Shown here: in pieces, positions 54,267-63,162 of the stretch
Layout of the letters: each line of letters begins with the position of its first letter
Numbering within the stretch: the stretch's first letter is position 1
From: Dictyobacter aurantiacus
GTDB taxonomy: Bacteria; Chloroflexota; Ktedonobacteria; Ktedonobacterales; Ktedonobacteraceae
Reading direction: 5' to 3'
Assembly: GCF_003967515.1 (NCBI RefSeq)
Contig: NZ_BIFQ01000001.1
Location: forward strand, 3,100,001-3,164,000
DNA length: 64,000 bases
Made by a program: the position numbers and the translations under genes
The notes under the pieces: generated by a model
What the model was told of the DNA's origin: nothing
Database searches by the model: none
Seen by the model: the letters and a program-made list of their open reading frames with translations, nothing else

Positions 54267-56135
54267 CTATTCCACAGTTACGGATTTGGCGAGGTTGCGG
54301 GGCTGGTCGACGTTGCAGCCACGGGCGACGGCTACGTGGTAGGCGAAGAGCTGCAGGGGGACCGATGCCAGCAGGGGACTGAAGATTTCGAGCGTGGCCG
54401 GGACGTACATAATGTCGTCGGCGTGCTGGCGAATGTTTTCGTCTCCTTCGGTGGCGACGACGATGATGTGGGCGTCGCGCGCGCGTACCTCCTGAATGTT
54501 GCTGACCACTTTCTCATAGACATGGGAGGTGGTGGCGATACCAACCAGGGGCGTCTCGGGATCGAGCAGGGCGATGGAGCCATGCTTGAGCTCTCCGGCC
54601 GGGAAGCCTTCGGCGTGGATGTAGGAGATCTCTTTGAGCTTCAAGGCGCCTTCGAGAGCGGTTGGATAGCCGACGCCACGGCCAATGAACATCATGCTGT
54701 TGACCGAGGCCATGCGCTTTGCCAGTGGTTCAATGATATCGCCTTTGCTGTTGGCGTGGTCAAGAATGTGCTGGATCTGATCGGGGAGCTGATCCATGGC
54801 GGTCAGGAATTCGCGCATCTGCTCCGGCTGGATGCGGTCACGCGACTGACCCAGGTAGAGTCCCAGCATGTAGAGGACGGCGACCGAGCTAACGAAGGTC
54901 TTAGTGGCGACCACGCCGATCTCGGGTCCGGCCTGCAGGTAGAGGACCGCGTCGGCCAGGCGGGTAATGGCGCTGGAGACGATGTTGGTGACGGCGATCA
55001 CCGGCGCGCCATGCTCGCGGGCCTGGCGAATACCGACCAGCGTATCGGCGGTCTCACCGGATTGGGTGACGGCGATACACAGGGTCTCTGGTCCCACAAT
55101 GGGATCGCAGTAGCGGAACTCGGCGGCCGTAATAGTCTCGACCGGGATGCGCGCCCACTTCTCGATGGCGTACTTGGCGATCATACCGGCGTGATAGGAG
55201 GTGCCGCAGGCCACGACCAGGATGCGCTGGATGTTATTGAGCAGTCCCGCGTGCTCCATGCGCTCAAGCTCGGGCAGATGGAGCTGGCCATCGCGGCTGC
55301 GGCCGGTCAAGGCACGGCGCAGAGCCTCTGGCTGCTCGTTGATCTCTTTGATCACGAAGTGGGGATAGCCGCCCTTCTCGGCCGCCTCGATATCCCAGTC
55401 GATAGACATCGGTGCGCGCTCGATCGGCGTTCCATGCAGAGTCGTCAATTTAACGCCCTCGGGACGCAGCTCGGCAACCTCGCCCTCTTCGAGGATGAGG
55501 ATGTTGCGCGTATGTTTGAGGATAGCGGGGATGTCGGAGGCCAGGAACTGCTCGTTTTCGCCCAGGCCAACGATCAAGGGACCGGCGCAGCGGGCGCCGA
55601 CCAGCAGGTCTGGATGTTCGCGGCTGACCACACCGATGGAGTAGGCGCCGGTTACGTGCTGCAAGGCGGTGCGTACCGCCAGCACCAGATCGTGATTGGC
55701 GGGCCCGAAGTATTCACGCTCGATCAGGTGGGCTAGCACCTCGCTATCGGTCTCGGACTGGAAGACGTGGCCATCCTGCTGGAGCTCGCGACGCAGTTCG
55801 GCATAGTTCTCGATGATGCCGTTGTGTACAACGGTCAGGCTACCGCTGCAATCGGGATGGGGATGGGCATTAGTATCGTTTGGTCGCCCATGGGTGGCCC
55901 AGCGTGTATGACCGATACCCAGCGTGCTATCGCCGGGTCGGGAACCATTTTCAACGGTCGCAACGAGGTTCGCGATCTTGCCAGCCTGGCGATGGAGATC
56001 AATCGTACCGGTGGAGTTTAGAACGGCGATACCGGCGGAATCGTATCCGCGATATTCGAGTTTGGAGAGGCCATCAAGCAATATGGAAGTGACATCGATC
56101 TCTTTTGAGCCGACGTAGCCTATGATACCGCACAT
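54267..56135 (-). CDS. glmS: Glutamine-fructose-6-phosphate aminotransferase (isomerizing)
   Basis: A 622-residue two-domain enzyme making glucosamine-6-phosphate from fructose-6-phosphate and glutamine. N-terminal Ntn amidase with catalytic Cys2 (MCGIIGYVG), EYRGYDSAG, GHTRWATHG and HNGIIENYAELR; C-terminal tandem SIS domains with ACGTSYHAGMIAKY, TQSGETADTL, EISYIHAEGFPAGELKHG and the ending RNLAKSVTVE. Length is typical. It is preceded by a glmS ribozyme, so synthesis is shut down by its own product. Confidence 0.97.
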   Translation of the reverse strand: MCGIIGYVGSKEIDVTSILLDGLSKLEYRGYDSAGIAVLNSTGTIDLHRQAGKIANLVATVENGSRPGDSTLGIGHTRWATHGRPNDTNAHPHPDCSGSLTVVHNGIIENYAELRRELQQDGHVFQSETDSEVLAHLIEREYFGPANHDLVLAVRTALQHVTGAYSIGVVSREHPDLLVGARCAGPLIVGLGENEQFLASDIPAILKHTRNILILEEGEVAELRPEGVKLTTLHGTPIERAPMSIDWDIEAAEKGGYPHFVIKEINEQPEALRRALTGRSRDGQLHLPELERMEHAGLLNNIQRILVVACGTSYHAGMIAKYAIEKWARIPVETITAAEFRYCDPIVGPETLCIAVTQSGETADTLVGIRQAREHGAPVIAVTNIVSSAITRLADAVLYLQAGPEIGVVATKTFVSSVAVLYMLGLYLGQSRDRIQPEQMREFLTAMDQLPDQIQHILDHANSKGDIIEPLAKRMASVNSMMFIGRGVGYPTALEGALKLKEISYIHAEGFPAGELKHGSIALLDPETPLVGIATTSHVYEKVVSNIQEVRARDAHIIVVATEGDENIRQHADDIMYVPATLEIFSPLLASVPLQLFAYHVAVARGCNVDQPRNLAKSVTVE

Positions 56136-56190
56136 GGTGTCGGGTACCTTTCTATGTTGTATGTAATAAAACGCAATTGTTCTACTACAC

Positions 56191-56341
56191 CACTGAGAAC
56201 GGTTTGTCCTGACCGTTACCGGCAGGCGTTGTGTGTTCTCTTCTCAGGGACGTGATCATCCCTGGAGGCTCCCCGCTGACAGGTTCCGAACAGCCTCCTC
56301 CTCGTCAACCGGACTCCCTCCTCTAGTCCGGCCCATGCGCT
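56191..56341 (-). ncRNA. glmS ribozyme (GlcN-6-P riboswitch)
   Basis: On the minus strand the RNA starts GCGCATGGGCC (cleavage expected before G at 56340). P2 is CCGGACT/AGTCCGG, followed by the hallmark TTGACGAGG, then P2.1 GGAGGCT/AGCCTCC enclosing TTCGGAACCTGTCAGCGGGG, which corresponds to the conserved UCGAGA-CAUCGGCGGG core. P3 AGGGA/TCCCT and P4 GAGAAC/GTTCTC complete the fold, ending at 56191. It lies 55 nt before the glmS start codon. Glucosamine-6-phosphate is the known cofactor of self-cleavage in this class. Confidence 0.93.
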
Positions 56342-56563
56342 ACTAATAACAATGACATATCAAAATGCATTTAGTCATGCAGTTCAGAGTATACCACGGC
56401 TGTGGTGAAGATACGGTGTTTGCCTGGTTAAGGTCCTATGCGCATAGTACAAATGGTTTGGTATTGCCTTAACAGACCGCATCCAATCATCTATGGGGCC
56501 AGGTACATCTATATCTATAACGACGGAGATAGTGTTATTTTCTCCATCAGAAATATTATGGTA

Positions 56564-56633
56564 TGCCGAGGGAGAAATCGGCACAAAGTGACCGCAAGGG
56601 TCAAAGCTGGGGCAAGCCCAGCACCTACTGGTA
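56564..56633 (+). repeat. Cluster of three small hairpins upstream of the ABC exporter
   Basis: TGCCGA/TCGGCA (56564-56583), GACC/GGTC (56590-56602) and GCTGGG/CCCAGC (56606-56622); the last two share a GCAAG loop. The last stem is followed by ACCTACTGG and resembles the repeat at 63629, so this is either a REP-type element or a structured leader. The rest of the 453-bp gap (56342-56794) shows nothing I recognise. Confidence 0.5.
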
Positions 56634-56794
56634 AAATCGACAGGGTGAAAAACCGTCTTGTTGGACAGTGTGTTGAGCGCGAAAATCTACTATACTTTCT
56701 GATAGAAGAATTTAAAATGAGTAGACTTCGGACTTTGTGCGCAAAGTTACAAAGCAATTAAGAAGAAAGTTTCTTGTTGGGAGAGTAATCAGGT

Positions 56795-58822
56795 ATGGGT
56801 TTTCATCGCATGGGAGGGGGGATGTCCTCCTATTTAGAGGAGCAGAAGCTGCGGGGCCGGAAGACCGATGCACGCACGGTCAGGCGCGTCGCAGCTTCGT
56901 TTACGCCGTATAAATGGCAGGTCCTCTTCGTTTTAATCGCCATTATTCTGACCACTGTATTGGGTTTGATCAATCCTTTGTTGATCGCGCGCATCTTTGA
57001 TGACGCGATCGCCAAAGGAAATATGAGGCTGCTGATCATTTACGTGATAATTATGATCGTCACCCCGGTTGTCACTGGCTTGATCGGCGTCTGGCAATCC
57101 TATCTCAACAATATTATCGGGCAGCGTGTGATGCGCGACTTCCGCAACCGCCTCTATGAGCATCTACAGAGCATGTCGCTGCGTTTTTTCACCGCCACAC
57201 GCACTGGCGAAATCCAGTCACGGCTCTCCAATGATGTCAACGGCGTGCAATCGGTGGTCACCAATACCGCCACCAGCATCGTTTCGAATATATCGACCGT
57301 TATCAGCACCATCATCGCCATGCTGGTGCTCAGTCCCATCTTGACGCTTATCTCATTGGGACTGTTGCCCATCTTCCTCTGGATCACCGTCAAAGTTGGC
57401 GCGATCCGGCGTACCACCAGTAAAGAGACCCAGCAGACCATGGCCTCTCTGACCGCCATGATGCAGGAGACCCTCTCGGTCAGCGGTATCTTGCTGATGA
57501 AGACCTTTGGACGCCAGAAGTACGCACAAAAGCTGTTTGAGGACGAGAACCAGAAGCTTACCGACCTGGAAGTGCGCCAGCAGATGATTGGACGCTGGTT
57601 CTTTATGTCGATCAACATCTTTTTTTCGATTATCCCGGCCGTTGTCTATCTGGTGGCGGGCTCGCAGATCATCTCGCATAGCGATCCCTTTATGACCTTT
57701 GGTAAGATCGTAGCCTTCACCACCCTGCAGAGCCGCATCTTCTTCCCGATCGGCCAGCTCCTAACGGTCCAGGTTGAGGTGCAAGGTTCTCTGGCCCTGT
57801 TCGACCGTATATTCGAGTACCTGGATATCCCGATTGAGATCAAAGACAAGCCCAATGCCCTGCACCTGACGGCCGAGGAGTCCCGTGGACGCGTCACCTT
57901 CAAGAATGTTTCCTTCACTTACAAGAAGGATATACCGGATGTATTGATTCCCCTGCCCGAGGCGGCCAAAAATAAAAATAACGGCAACGGCAAACGCGGT
58001 TTATTCTCTCTGCGCCGTATGCCAGTAGAGGTTGTACCGGCACCGGCCAATGGCAGGGATGGGAGCAACGGCAAGAACGGTATCCATGAAAGTGTGGAGG
58101 AGGAAGCACCGCGCCAGACGCTGCACGACGTCTCTTTCGAGATTCAGCCGGGCCAGCTGGCCGCGCTGGTCGGACCCAGTGGTTCCGGCAAGACGACCAT
58201 GACCTATATGGTGCCCCGGCTCTATGATGTTGATGAGGGTGCGGTAGAGATCGATGGTCACAACGTCAAGGATATCTCCCTGGCCTCGCTTGGCGAGCTT
58301 ATCGGCGTGGTGACGCAGGAGACCTACCTGCTCCACTCTTCGGTACGCGATAATCTATTGTATGCGCGCGCCGACGCGACCGAGGAGGAGATGATCGCGG
58401 CCACCAAAGCCGCCGCTATCCACGATCGCATCATGGAGCTCGCCGATGGTTATGACACCATCGTGGGCGAGCGTGGCTACCGTCTCTCAGGTGGTGAGAA
58501 GCAGCGCATCGCCATCGCCCGCGTCATCCTCAAAAATCCACGTATCCTGATCCTTGACGAGGCGACTAGCGCCCTCGACACCCACTCCGAGCGCTTGATT
58601 CAGGCCGCGCTGGAGCCATTGATGAAGGGGCGTACCACTCTGGCTATCGCCCACCGTCTCTCCACCATCCTTTCAGCTGATGTTATCCTGGTGGTTGATA
58701 AAGGAGAGATCGTTGAGCGTGGTACGCATGAAGAACTGCTGGAAAAGGGTGGTGTATACGCGCGCCTCTACAACGAGCAGTTTGGCGGAGCCATCCTCAA
58801 TGAAGAAGAGACGATTGTCTGA
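56795..58822 (+). CDS. ABC exporter (fused membrane and ATPase domains)
   Basis: A 675-residue type IV ABC half-transporter. Six membrane helices at about residues 45-345 (VLFVLIAIILTTVLGLINPL first). ATPase from about 395: Walker A ALVGPSGSGKTT (about 458), Q-loop VTQETYLLHSSVRDNL, signature YRLSGGEKQRIAIAR (about 567), Walker B ILILDEATSALDT and H-loop IAHRLST. A 60-residue polar insert (KNKNNGNGKRG to APRQTLHD) separates the first ATPase strands. Homodimer or half of a heterodimer; substrate is unknown. ATG 56795 follows GGGAGAG at a long spacing, so the Met at residue 10 is an alternative. Confidence 0.92.
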   Translation: MGFHRMGGGMSSYLEEQKLRGRKTDARTVRRVAASFTPYKWQVLFVLIAIILTTVLGLINPLLIARIFDDAIAKGNMRLLIIYVIIMIVTPVVTGLIGVWQSYLNNIIGQRVMRDFRNRLYEHLQSMSLRFFTATRTGEIQSRLSNDVNGVQSVVTNTATSIVSNISTVISTIIAMLVLSPILTLISLGLLPIFLWITVKVGAIRRTTSKETQQTMASLTAMMQETLSVSGILLMKTFGRQKYAQKLFEDENQKLTDLEVRQQMIGRWFFMSINIFFSIIPAVVYLVAGSQIISHSDPFMTFGKIVAFTTLQSRIFFPIGQLLTVQVEVQGSLALFDRIFEYLDIPIEIKDKPNALHLTAEESRGRVTFKNVSFTYKKDIPDVLIPLPEAAKNKNNGNGKRGLFSLRRMPVEVVPAPANGRDGSNGKNGIHESVEEEAPRQTLHDVSFEIQPGQLAALVGPSGSGKTTMTYMVPRLYDVDEGAVEIDGHNVKDISLASLGELIGVVTQETYLLHSSVRDNLLYARADATEEEMIAATKAAAIHDRIMELADGYDTIVGERGYRLSGGEKQRIAIARVILKNPRILILDEATSALDTHSERLIQAALEPLMKGRTTLAIAHRLSTILSADVILVVDKGEIVERGTHEELLEKGGVYARLYNEQFGGAILNEEETIV

Positions 58823-58833
58823 GGATACGTTTG

Positions 58834-58909
58834 TTTTCAAGGAGTTGGTGTAACACAACAGGTGGGCGCGGATGCGCCCACCTGTTGTGTTACACCAACT
58901 CCTTGAAAA
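58834..58909. repeat. Long perfect palindrome P14
   Basis: Arms 58834-58869 and 58874-58909 pair over 36 bp without a mismatch; loop GGAT, apex GGTGGGCGC-GGAT-GCGCCCACC. Longest stem in the window. It starts 11 nt after the exporter stop. It shares AACAC and GGTGGG blocks with P18. Confidence 0.94.
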
Positions 58910-59003
58910 TCCAGGCGTTGTAATTATGTGCGATGGCACATACAATACGAAGAAGCTATCTGTTATTTTCTATGCTAATATATACTTTTAGAGGATTTGA
59001 CAT

Positions 59004-60203
59004 ATGTATACTTCGCGCTATCGTAAACGCGGACCCGCCAGAATCCGGCGTCTGTGGCTGCTATTTTCGGCGGCTCTGCTGGCTATCTGCCTGCTGACGC
59101 TGGCCGGCTGTGGAGCTTCGGATGGTCAGAACACCAATGACAATTCGGTGGTGGTATTGCCTACTCCAACGCCGGGACCCAGCCAGGCAGTCTCACTGCA
59201 AGCTATCCATATGATCGACGATAAAACCGGCTGGGCTGTCACCCAGGACGGACACGTATTGCATACCACGCAGGGGACGGCTCAGTGGAAGGATATCACA
59301 CCGAGTGCTGGCGCGCCACAACCGACCTTTAGCAACGCGACCTTCCTGGATGCTCAGAACGCCTGGATTGCCGGACAGGTCAATGACAAAATCTCCATCT
59401 GGCGCACGTATACCGGGGGCGATCTCTGGTTAGAATCCCCTCTACCCGTATCGGGCCAGGGAGTTGTGAATATTAATTTCATTGACCCAATGCATGGCTG
59501 GCTGCTTCTTAAAAGCGGCTCTAACAAGCCCACGGATGAGCCGGTGAATGTATTTTCAACAACCGATGGTGGCAACAACTGGTACCAGTTAGATAATCCC
59601 AACCAGTCGAACGGCTCCAGACTCAACACCTTGCCTGCCAATATCGAAAAAACAGGCATCAGCTTTGGAACCACCACACAGGGCTGGGTGACTGGATATA
59701 GCGCCGAGCAGAATACGCCGATCCTCTATACCAGCACGGATGCAGGCTATACCTGGACCACCCAGACCTTGAAGCTACCCGGGAAGAGCGCTATCCGTAC
59801 GTTTCCACCGGTCTTTTTCAGCCAGAACGATGGTATCCTGCCTGCGCAGATAATGGACAACAGTCACGCGGTCGTCATCTACACTACCCATGATGGCGGA
59901 AAAACCTGGAGTGATAATCCCGCTTCCTCTAGCATCACCACGACGGTCAGTTTTACGGATGCCAGCCATGGCTGGGCTGCGGGCAGTGACGGGAACACTA
60001 TCTACAGCACTAGCGATGGCGGTAAGAGCTGGAATCGAGATGCGCCATTAGGGAAGGGTGTGGACAAAATCGCGGCTCTGCAATTTATATCGACCAGCAA
60101 CGGCTGGGTGATCGGCAGCGCAAAAGATGGGAGTGCCCAGCTCTATCAGAGCACTGACGGCGGCAAACGCTGGGCTACTATTAAAACCAGTGCCACTTCC
60201 TGA
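59004..60203 (+). CDS. BNR/Ycf48-like beta-propeller lipoprotein
   Basis: A 399-residue lipoprotein, lipobox LTLAGC with Cys36 after a basic N-terminus and one hydrophobic segment. A Thr/Pro linker (PTPTPGP) leads to a propeller of about six or seven blades with repeated SxDGGKTW or STTDGGNNW (Asp-box) and GWAAGS/GWVIGS motifs, as in Ycf48-type and sialidase-like propellers. Function unknown; probable cell-surface binding protein. Start follows AGAGGATTTGACAT. Confidence 0.85.
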   Translation: MYTSRYRKRGPARIRRLWLLFSAALLAICLLTLAGCGASDGQNTNDNSVVVLPTPTPGPSQAVSLQAIHMIDDKTGWAVTQDGHVLHTTQGTAQWKDITPSAGAPQPTFSNATFLDAQNAWIAGQVNDKISIWRTYTGGDLWLESPLPVSGQGVVNINFIDPMHGWLLLKSGSNKPTDEPVNVFSTTDGGNNWYQLDNPNQSNGSRLNTLPANIEKTGISFGTTTQGWVTGYSAEQNTPILYTSTDAGYTWTTQTLKLPGKSAIRTFPPVFFSQNDGILPAQIMDNSHAVVIYTTHDGGKTWSDNPASSSITTTVSFTDASHGWAAGSDGNTIYSTSDGGKSWNRDAPLGKGVDKIAALQFISTSNGWVIGSAKDGSAQLYQSTDGGKRWATIKTSATS

Positions 60204-60206
60204 TAA

Positions 60207-60241
60207 GCCTGCATTCTCCATGCAGGCGTCCCCATCTTTTT
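60207..60241 (+). terminator. Terminator candidate after the lipoprotein gene
   Basis: GCCTGCA/TGCAGGC (60207-60213 with 60221-60227), loop TTCTCCA, then a T run at 60237-60241 that is also the base of palindrome P15. The gap between stem and T run makes it weak. Confidence 0.45.
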
Positions 60242-60292
60242 ATGCTGGTGCATCGGGTGCGCATCCGCGCACCCGATGCACCAGCATAAAAA
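60237..60292. repeat. Long perfect palindrome P15
   Basis: Arms 60237-60262 and 60267-60292 pair over 26 bp, loop ATCC, apex identical to P12. Arm contains ATGCTGGTGCATCGGGTGCG. It lies after the lipoprotein gene and carries the GC-rich tail. Confidence 0.93.
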
Positions 60293-60330
60293 ACAGCGCG
60301 GCTGCGTAGCGGACGTGCGTGTGGGGGCGC
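60293..60330 (+). repeat. GC-rich tail of palindromic element
   Basis: After P15: CAGCGCGGCTGCGTAGCGGA then CGTGCGTGTGGGGGCGC, nearly the same as the tail at 27202. Confidence 0.75.
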
Positions 60331-60495
60331 ACACCAGCTCTCAGGGGTGATGGGCGTAAGACCCACTTCACCAGAAAGTTGGATACACATCCAACTTTCT
60401 GGCAGGAAAAGCGTAGATACATACGGAACTATCTCTAAACACCATCTAACGCATACTTTATACAAAAGGCAATAAATATATTGGAGGGTTAAGTC

Positions 60496-60933
60496 ATGGA
60501 TGCACGTTTCTACAATCTACGCGATCAGGAAATCAATATTGAAACACTGGCAAATAATCTGGTGAACGCTTATCAATCTCAAGGATATACAGCGCAATAT
60601 ATAGGTAATGGCGATCATGTGCTGGTGCAGTTTAAGAAGGGCAGCGACTTCGAGGCCTTCATAGGTCTGCAGGCGGCACTCTCACTTTCTCTGCAGCGCA
60701 CCAATGGTGGTATCATGGCGACCATTGGACAGCAGAAGTGGATCGATAAAATGGCGGTGGGCGCCGCCGCCGTCTTTGTTCCAGCGCTGTTCCCCTTGCT
60801 GCTTACCGCTGGCTTCGGCGCTTTCCGCCAGTTTAACCTGGCCGGACAGATCTTCTCCATGCTGGATGGACTGGTGCGTCAGCAGTATCCAGACGTACAG
60901 ATCAATCCAACCGCCCAGGCAAGTGCCTTCTAA
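60496..60933 (+). CDS. Stand-alone MDARFYN-domain protein
   Basis: A 145-residue protein I cannot name. It is a paralogue of the first 145 residues of the FHA protein encoded 366 bp downstream: both start MDARFYN and share QSQGYxAQ, VQFKKGSDFEAFIG, QAALSLSLQRTNGGIMATIG and a C-terminal GQIFSMLDGLVRQQ. A hydrophobic stretch (VGAAAVFVPALFPLLLTAG, about 88-106) suggests membrane association. Start follows TTGGAGGGTTAAGTC. It ends before palindrome P16. Confidence 0.72.
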   Translation: MDARFYNLRDQEINIETLANNLVNAYQSQGYTAQYIGNGDHVLVQFKKGSDFEAFIGLQAALSLSLQRTNGGIMATIGQQKWIDKMAVGAAAVFVPALFPLLLTAGFGAFRQFNLAGQIFSMLDGLVRQQYPDVQINPTAQASAF

Positions 60934-60951
60934 GCAATCTGCAGGTAGATA

Positions 60952-61021
60952 TCTCTTCAGGAGTTTAGAGGATGTTGGTGCGCCCGCGGGCGCACCAACA
61001 TCCTCTAAACTCCTGAAGAGA
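60952..61021. repeat. Long perfect palindrome P16
   Basis: A 70-bp exact palindrome, 35-bp arms and no loop (centre GCGCCCG-CGGGCGC). Contains GGATGTTGGTGCGCCC. It lies 18 nt after the 145-aa gene. The rest of the 366-bp gap up to 61299 has a TATAAT at 61071-61076 without a clear -35 box. Confidence 0.94.
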
Positions 61022-61299
61022 CGTGAAGATACACCTTTTTGTCGGGTAAAAAACGCTAATAGGAGTATGGTATAATCTATCGGGAAGAGGGCAAAGTTAC
61101 TTTTTTATTGTTTAACTCTCAGCCACCACATACGTAGATAAGAGTAGATGGCTGGCACAGGTAGAGTGTTGCCTGTGCATGAACTGAAGCCAGAGAGCAC
61201 GTCGTATGCGAACAATGCACCAGCCACCAGGTGGTTGTATCTATACGATACATACATGAAGCAAGCAGATAAAAATCAAGCTACGTTGGAGGATAACGG

Positions 61300-62925
61300 A
61301 TGGATGCCCGCTTTTACAATTCAGATGATATAGACGTGGAGCGATTAGCTAGTGACATCTCCAATGTCTATATTGCCCAGGGCTATCAAGCGCAGCATTT
61401 TGGCAATCGAGATCAGATGTTGATTCAGTTAAAAAAAGGCGGCGATTTCGAGGCGATTATTGGTATGCAGGCGGCAATCTCGCTGACCATCCAGCGTACG
61501 GCGGGTGGTATTCTGGCGATGATCGGTCGGCAGCGCTGGGTTGATAAAGCAGCCGTTGGCGCGGTTGGACTGGTCGCGTTTCCGGTTCTATGGCCGCTGG
61601 CATTGACCGCCGGCGCCGGAGCATGGCGCCAGGCCAGTCTGGGAAATCAGGTGTTAAATATCGTGGATGGTCTCGTACGCCAGCAGCGCCCGGGCATCCA
61701 GGCGGGCCCCATCCCGACCTACCTTATACCGCAGATGCAGCAGCAATGGGGACAGCCCAACCAGCCACAGCAGCAGATCCCCTATTATATTCCTTCAAAC
61801 ACGGTTGTCGAGGAGGCGCCACAGCCGTTGTTGCAGTCTCCACAGATGGCCCCACCGGCCACGCCAGCAGGCCTGCGCTGCCCGCAGTGTAATACACCTT
61901 ATGAGCCGGGAGACACCTTCTGTTCGGGCTGTGGACGCGCCCTGACCGCTCCCAAACTCTACTGCTCTAACTGCAACTCGGAGTTGAAAGCGGGCACCTC
62001 GTTCTGCCCAAAATGTGGAGCCTCGACCTTCAAAACCGCTCCGGCTTCCCAGTCATCGATCCCGCAGCGTGGTTCGGCGCCACAGGCGCCGACCTATACG
62101 CCACCGGCCGCGCCGCAGACGCCGGTTTATCAGCCACCGACACCACCAGTAGCGCCGTCGAGGCCAACTTATACACCACCGGCCGCCGCGCAGCCACCAA
62201 CTCCGACCTATACACCGCCTCCGGCACCTGCGTATACGCCGCCGCAGACTCAGACGCCTGCGTCGCCGCCGCAGCCACAGGTCTACTATACGCCATCCAG
62301 CCAGCAGTCGACTGAAGCCCAGCCAAAGCCACAGCGACCACCTGAGCAATACTATGTGCCGCCGACGACCCAGGAGCCAGCCGTCAAGCCGCAGCCGAAG
62401 GTAACGATGGTGCCCAGCACGCCTCATCAGACGCCGCCGCCTCCACAGCCACGGCCTCAGAAGCAGTACTACATCCCATCCAATCCGGATGTTTTGAAGG
62501 CGCAGCAGGATGTCGCGACACAATCTACTATGCCCAGCACGGCTTCACAGGCTATCGGATCCCAACCGACGCTGCCAGCACAGGCGTCTCGCCAATCCAC
62601 CGGGCCGTGGGGGACGCTGACGTTTGGTAATAGTGGACAGCAGATCCAACTGAGCGGCGAACGAGCGGCGGTTGGACGCTATGACCATGATCTGGGTGGT
62701 GTGCAACCGGAAGTTGACCTGAGCAAATTTGATGGCGCGGATACCGTCTCGCGTCTCCACGCGGTCATCGAGCGTAGCGGGAACAGCTACACACTTACTG
62801 ATCTGAATAGCACCAACTCTACGCGCATCAATGGCAAGCGCCTGGAGCCAGATACTCCCACGCCTATCAACGATGGGGACACGCTCCAGTTCGGCAAGAT
62901 AACCAGCACCTTCCAAAAGATGTGA
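61300..62925 (+). CDS. MDARFYN-domain protein with zinc ribbons, Pro-rich linker and FHA domain
   Basis: A 541-residue fusion: residues 1-145 repeat the neighbouring 145-aa protein, with a hydrophobic stretch at about 88-108. Two zinc ribbons follow, CPQCNTPYEPGDTFCSGCG and YCSNCNSELKAGTSFCPKCG (about 192-245). A Pro/Tyr/Thr-rich linker runs from about 250 to 435, and a C-terminal FHA domain (about 440-541) has VGRYDHDLG, VSRLHAVIERSGNSYTLTDL and NSTRINGKRL. FHA domains bind phosphothreonine, so it probably reads Ser/Thr-kinase signalling. Start follows GGAGGATAACGG. Confidence 0.88.
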   Translation: MDARFYNSDDIDVERLASDISNVYIAQGYQAQHFGNRDQMLIQLKKGGDFEAIIGMQAAISLTIQRTAGGILAMIGRQRWVDKAAVGAVGLVAFPVLWPLALTAGAGAWRQASLGNQVLNIVDGLVRQQRPGIQAGPIPTYLIPQMQQQWGQPNQPQQQIPYYIPSNTVVEEAPQPLLQSPQMAPPATPAGLRCPQCNTPYEPGDTFCSGCGRALTAPKLYCSNCNSELKAGTSFCPKCGASTFKTAPASQSSIPQRGSAPQAPTYTPPAAPQTPVYQPPTPPVAPSRPTYTPPAAAQPPTPTYTPPPAPAYTPPQTQTPASPPQPQVYYTPSSQQSTEAQPKPQRPPEQYYVPPTTQEPAVKPQPKVTMVPSTPHQTPPPPQPRPQKQYYIPSNPDVLKAQQDVATQSTMPSTASQAIGSQPTLPAQASRQSTGPWGTLTFGNSGQQIQLSGERAAVGRYDHDLGGVQPEVDLSKFDGADTVSRLHAVIERSGNSYTLTDLNSTNSTRINGKRLEPDTPTPINDGDTLQFGKITSTFQKM

Positions 62926-62946
62926 GGGTGTCAGACACACTTTTTA

Positions 62947-62968
62947 CGGGGGGCGCTCACGCCCCCCG
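62947..62968 (+). terminator. GC hairpin after the FHA gene
   Basis: CGGGGGGCG (62947-62955) pairs with CGCCCCCCG (62960-62968), loop CTCA. It lies 22 nt after the stop codon, just before a second hairpin with a similar loop. Confidence 0.65.
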
Positions 62969-62969
62969 C

Positions 62970-63004
62970 ACAGGCGGCCGCTCACGCGGCCGCCTGTATT
63001 TTTT
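62970..63004 (+). terminator. Intrinsic terminator
   Basis: ACAGGCGGCCGC (62970-62981) pairs with 62986-62997, loop TCAC, then ATTTTTT. Second of three hairpins in a row. Confidence 0.88.
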
Positions 63005-63068
63005 AGAGGTGGTGCAACACGGCGGGTGGGTGCGGATGCACCCACCCGCCGTGTTGCACCACCTCTAA
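63003..63068. repeat. Long perfect palindrome P18
   Basis: Arms 63003-63033 and 63038-63068 pair over 31 bp, loop GGAT, apex GGGTGGGTGC-GGAT-GCACCCACCC, related to P14. It follows directly on the FHA terminator. Confidence 0.93.
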
Positions 63069-63162
63069 GGATATCTTTATACATTGAAGAAGTATGATAT
63101 GCTTAAAGGGTCGGGAAATGGGAACAATTTCTGAACTTCCACTGTAAAGGATAAGGGGCGAC

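Noticed and set aside
54336..55736. 466-residue open frame on the plus strand
   Set aside because: Antisense to glmS, an unmistakable gene; a GC-biased shadow frame.
56564..56650. Possible c-di-GMP or other riboswitch before the ABC exporter
   Set aside because: Three hairpins with GCAAG loops are present, but no conserved core of a riboswitch class I know fits, and the last hairpin matches a repeat found elsewhere.
61148..61333. 61-residue frame before the FHA gene
   Set aside because: It overlaps the well-supported start of the FHA gene out of frame and lacks a ribosome site.
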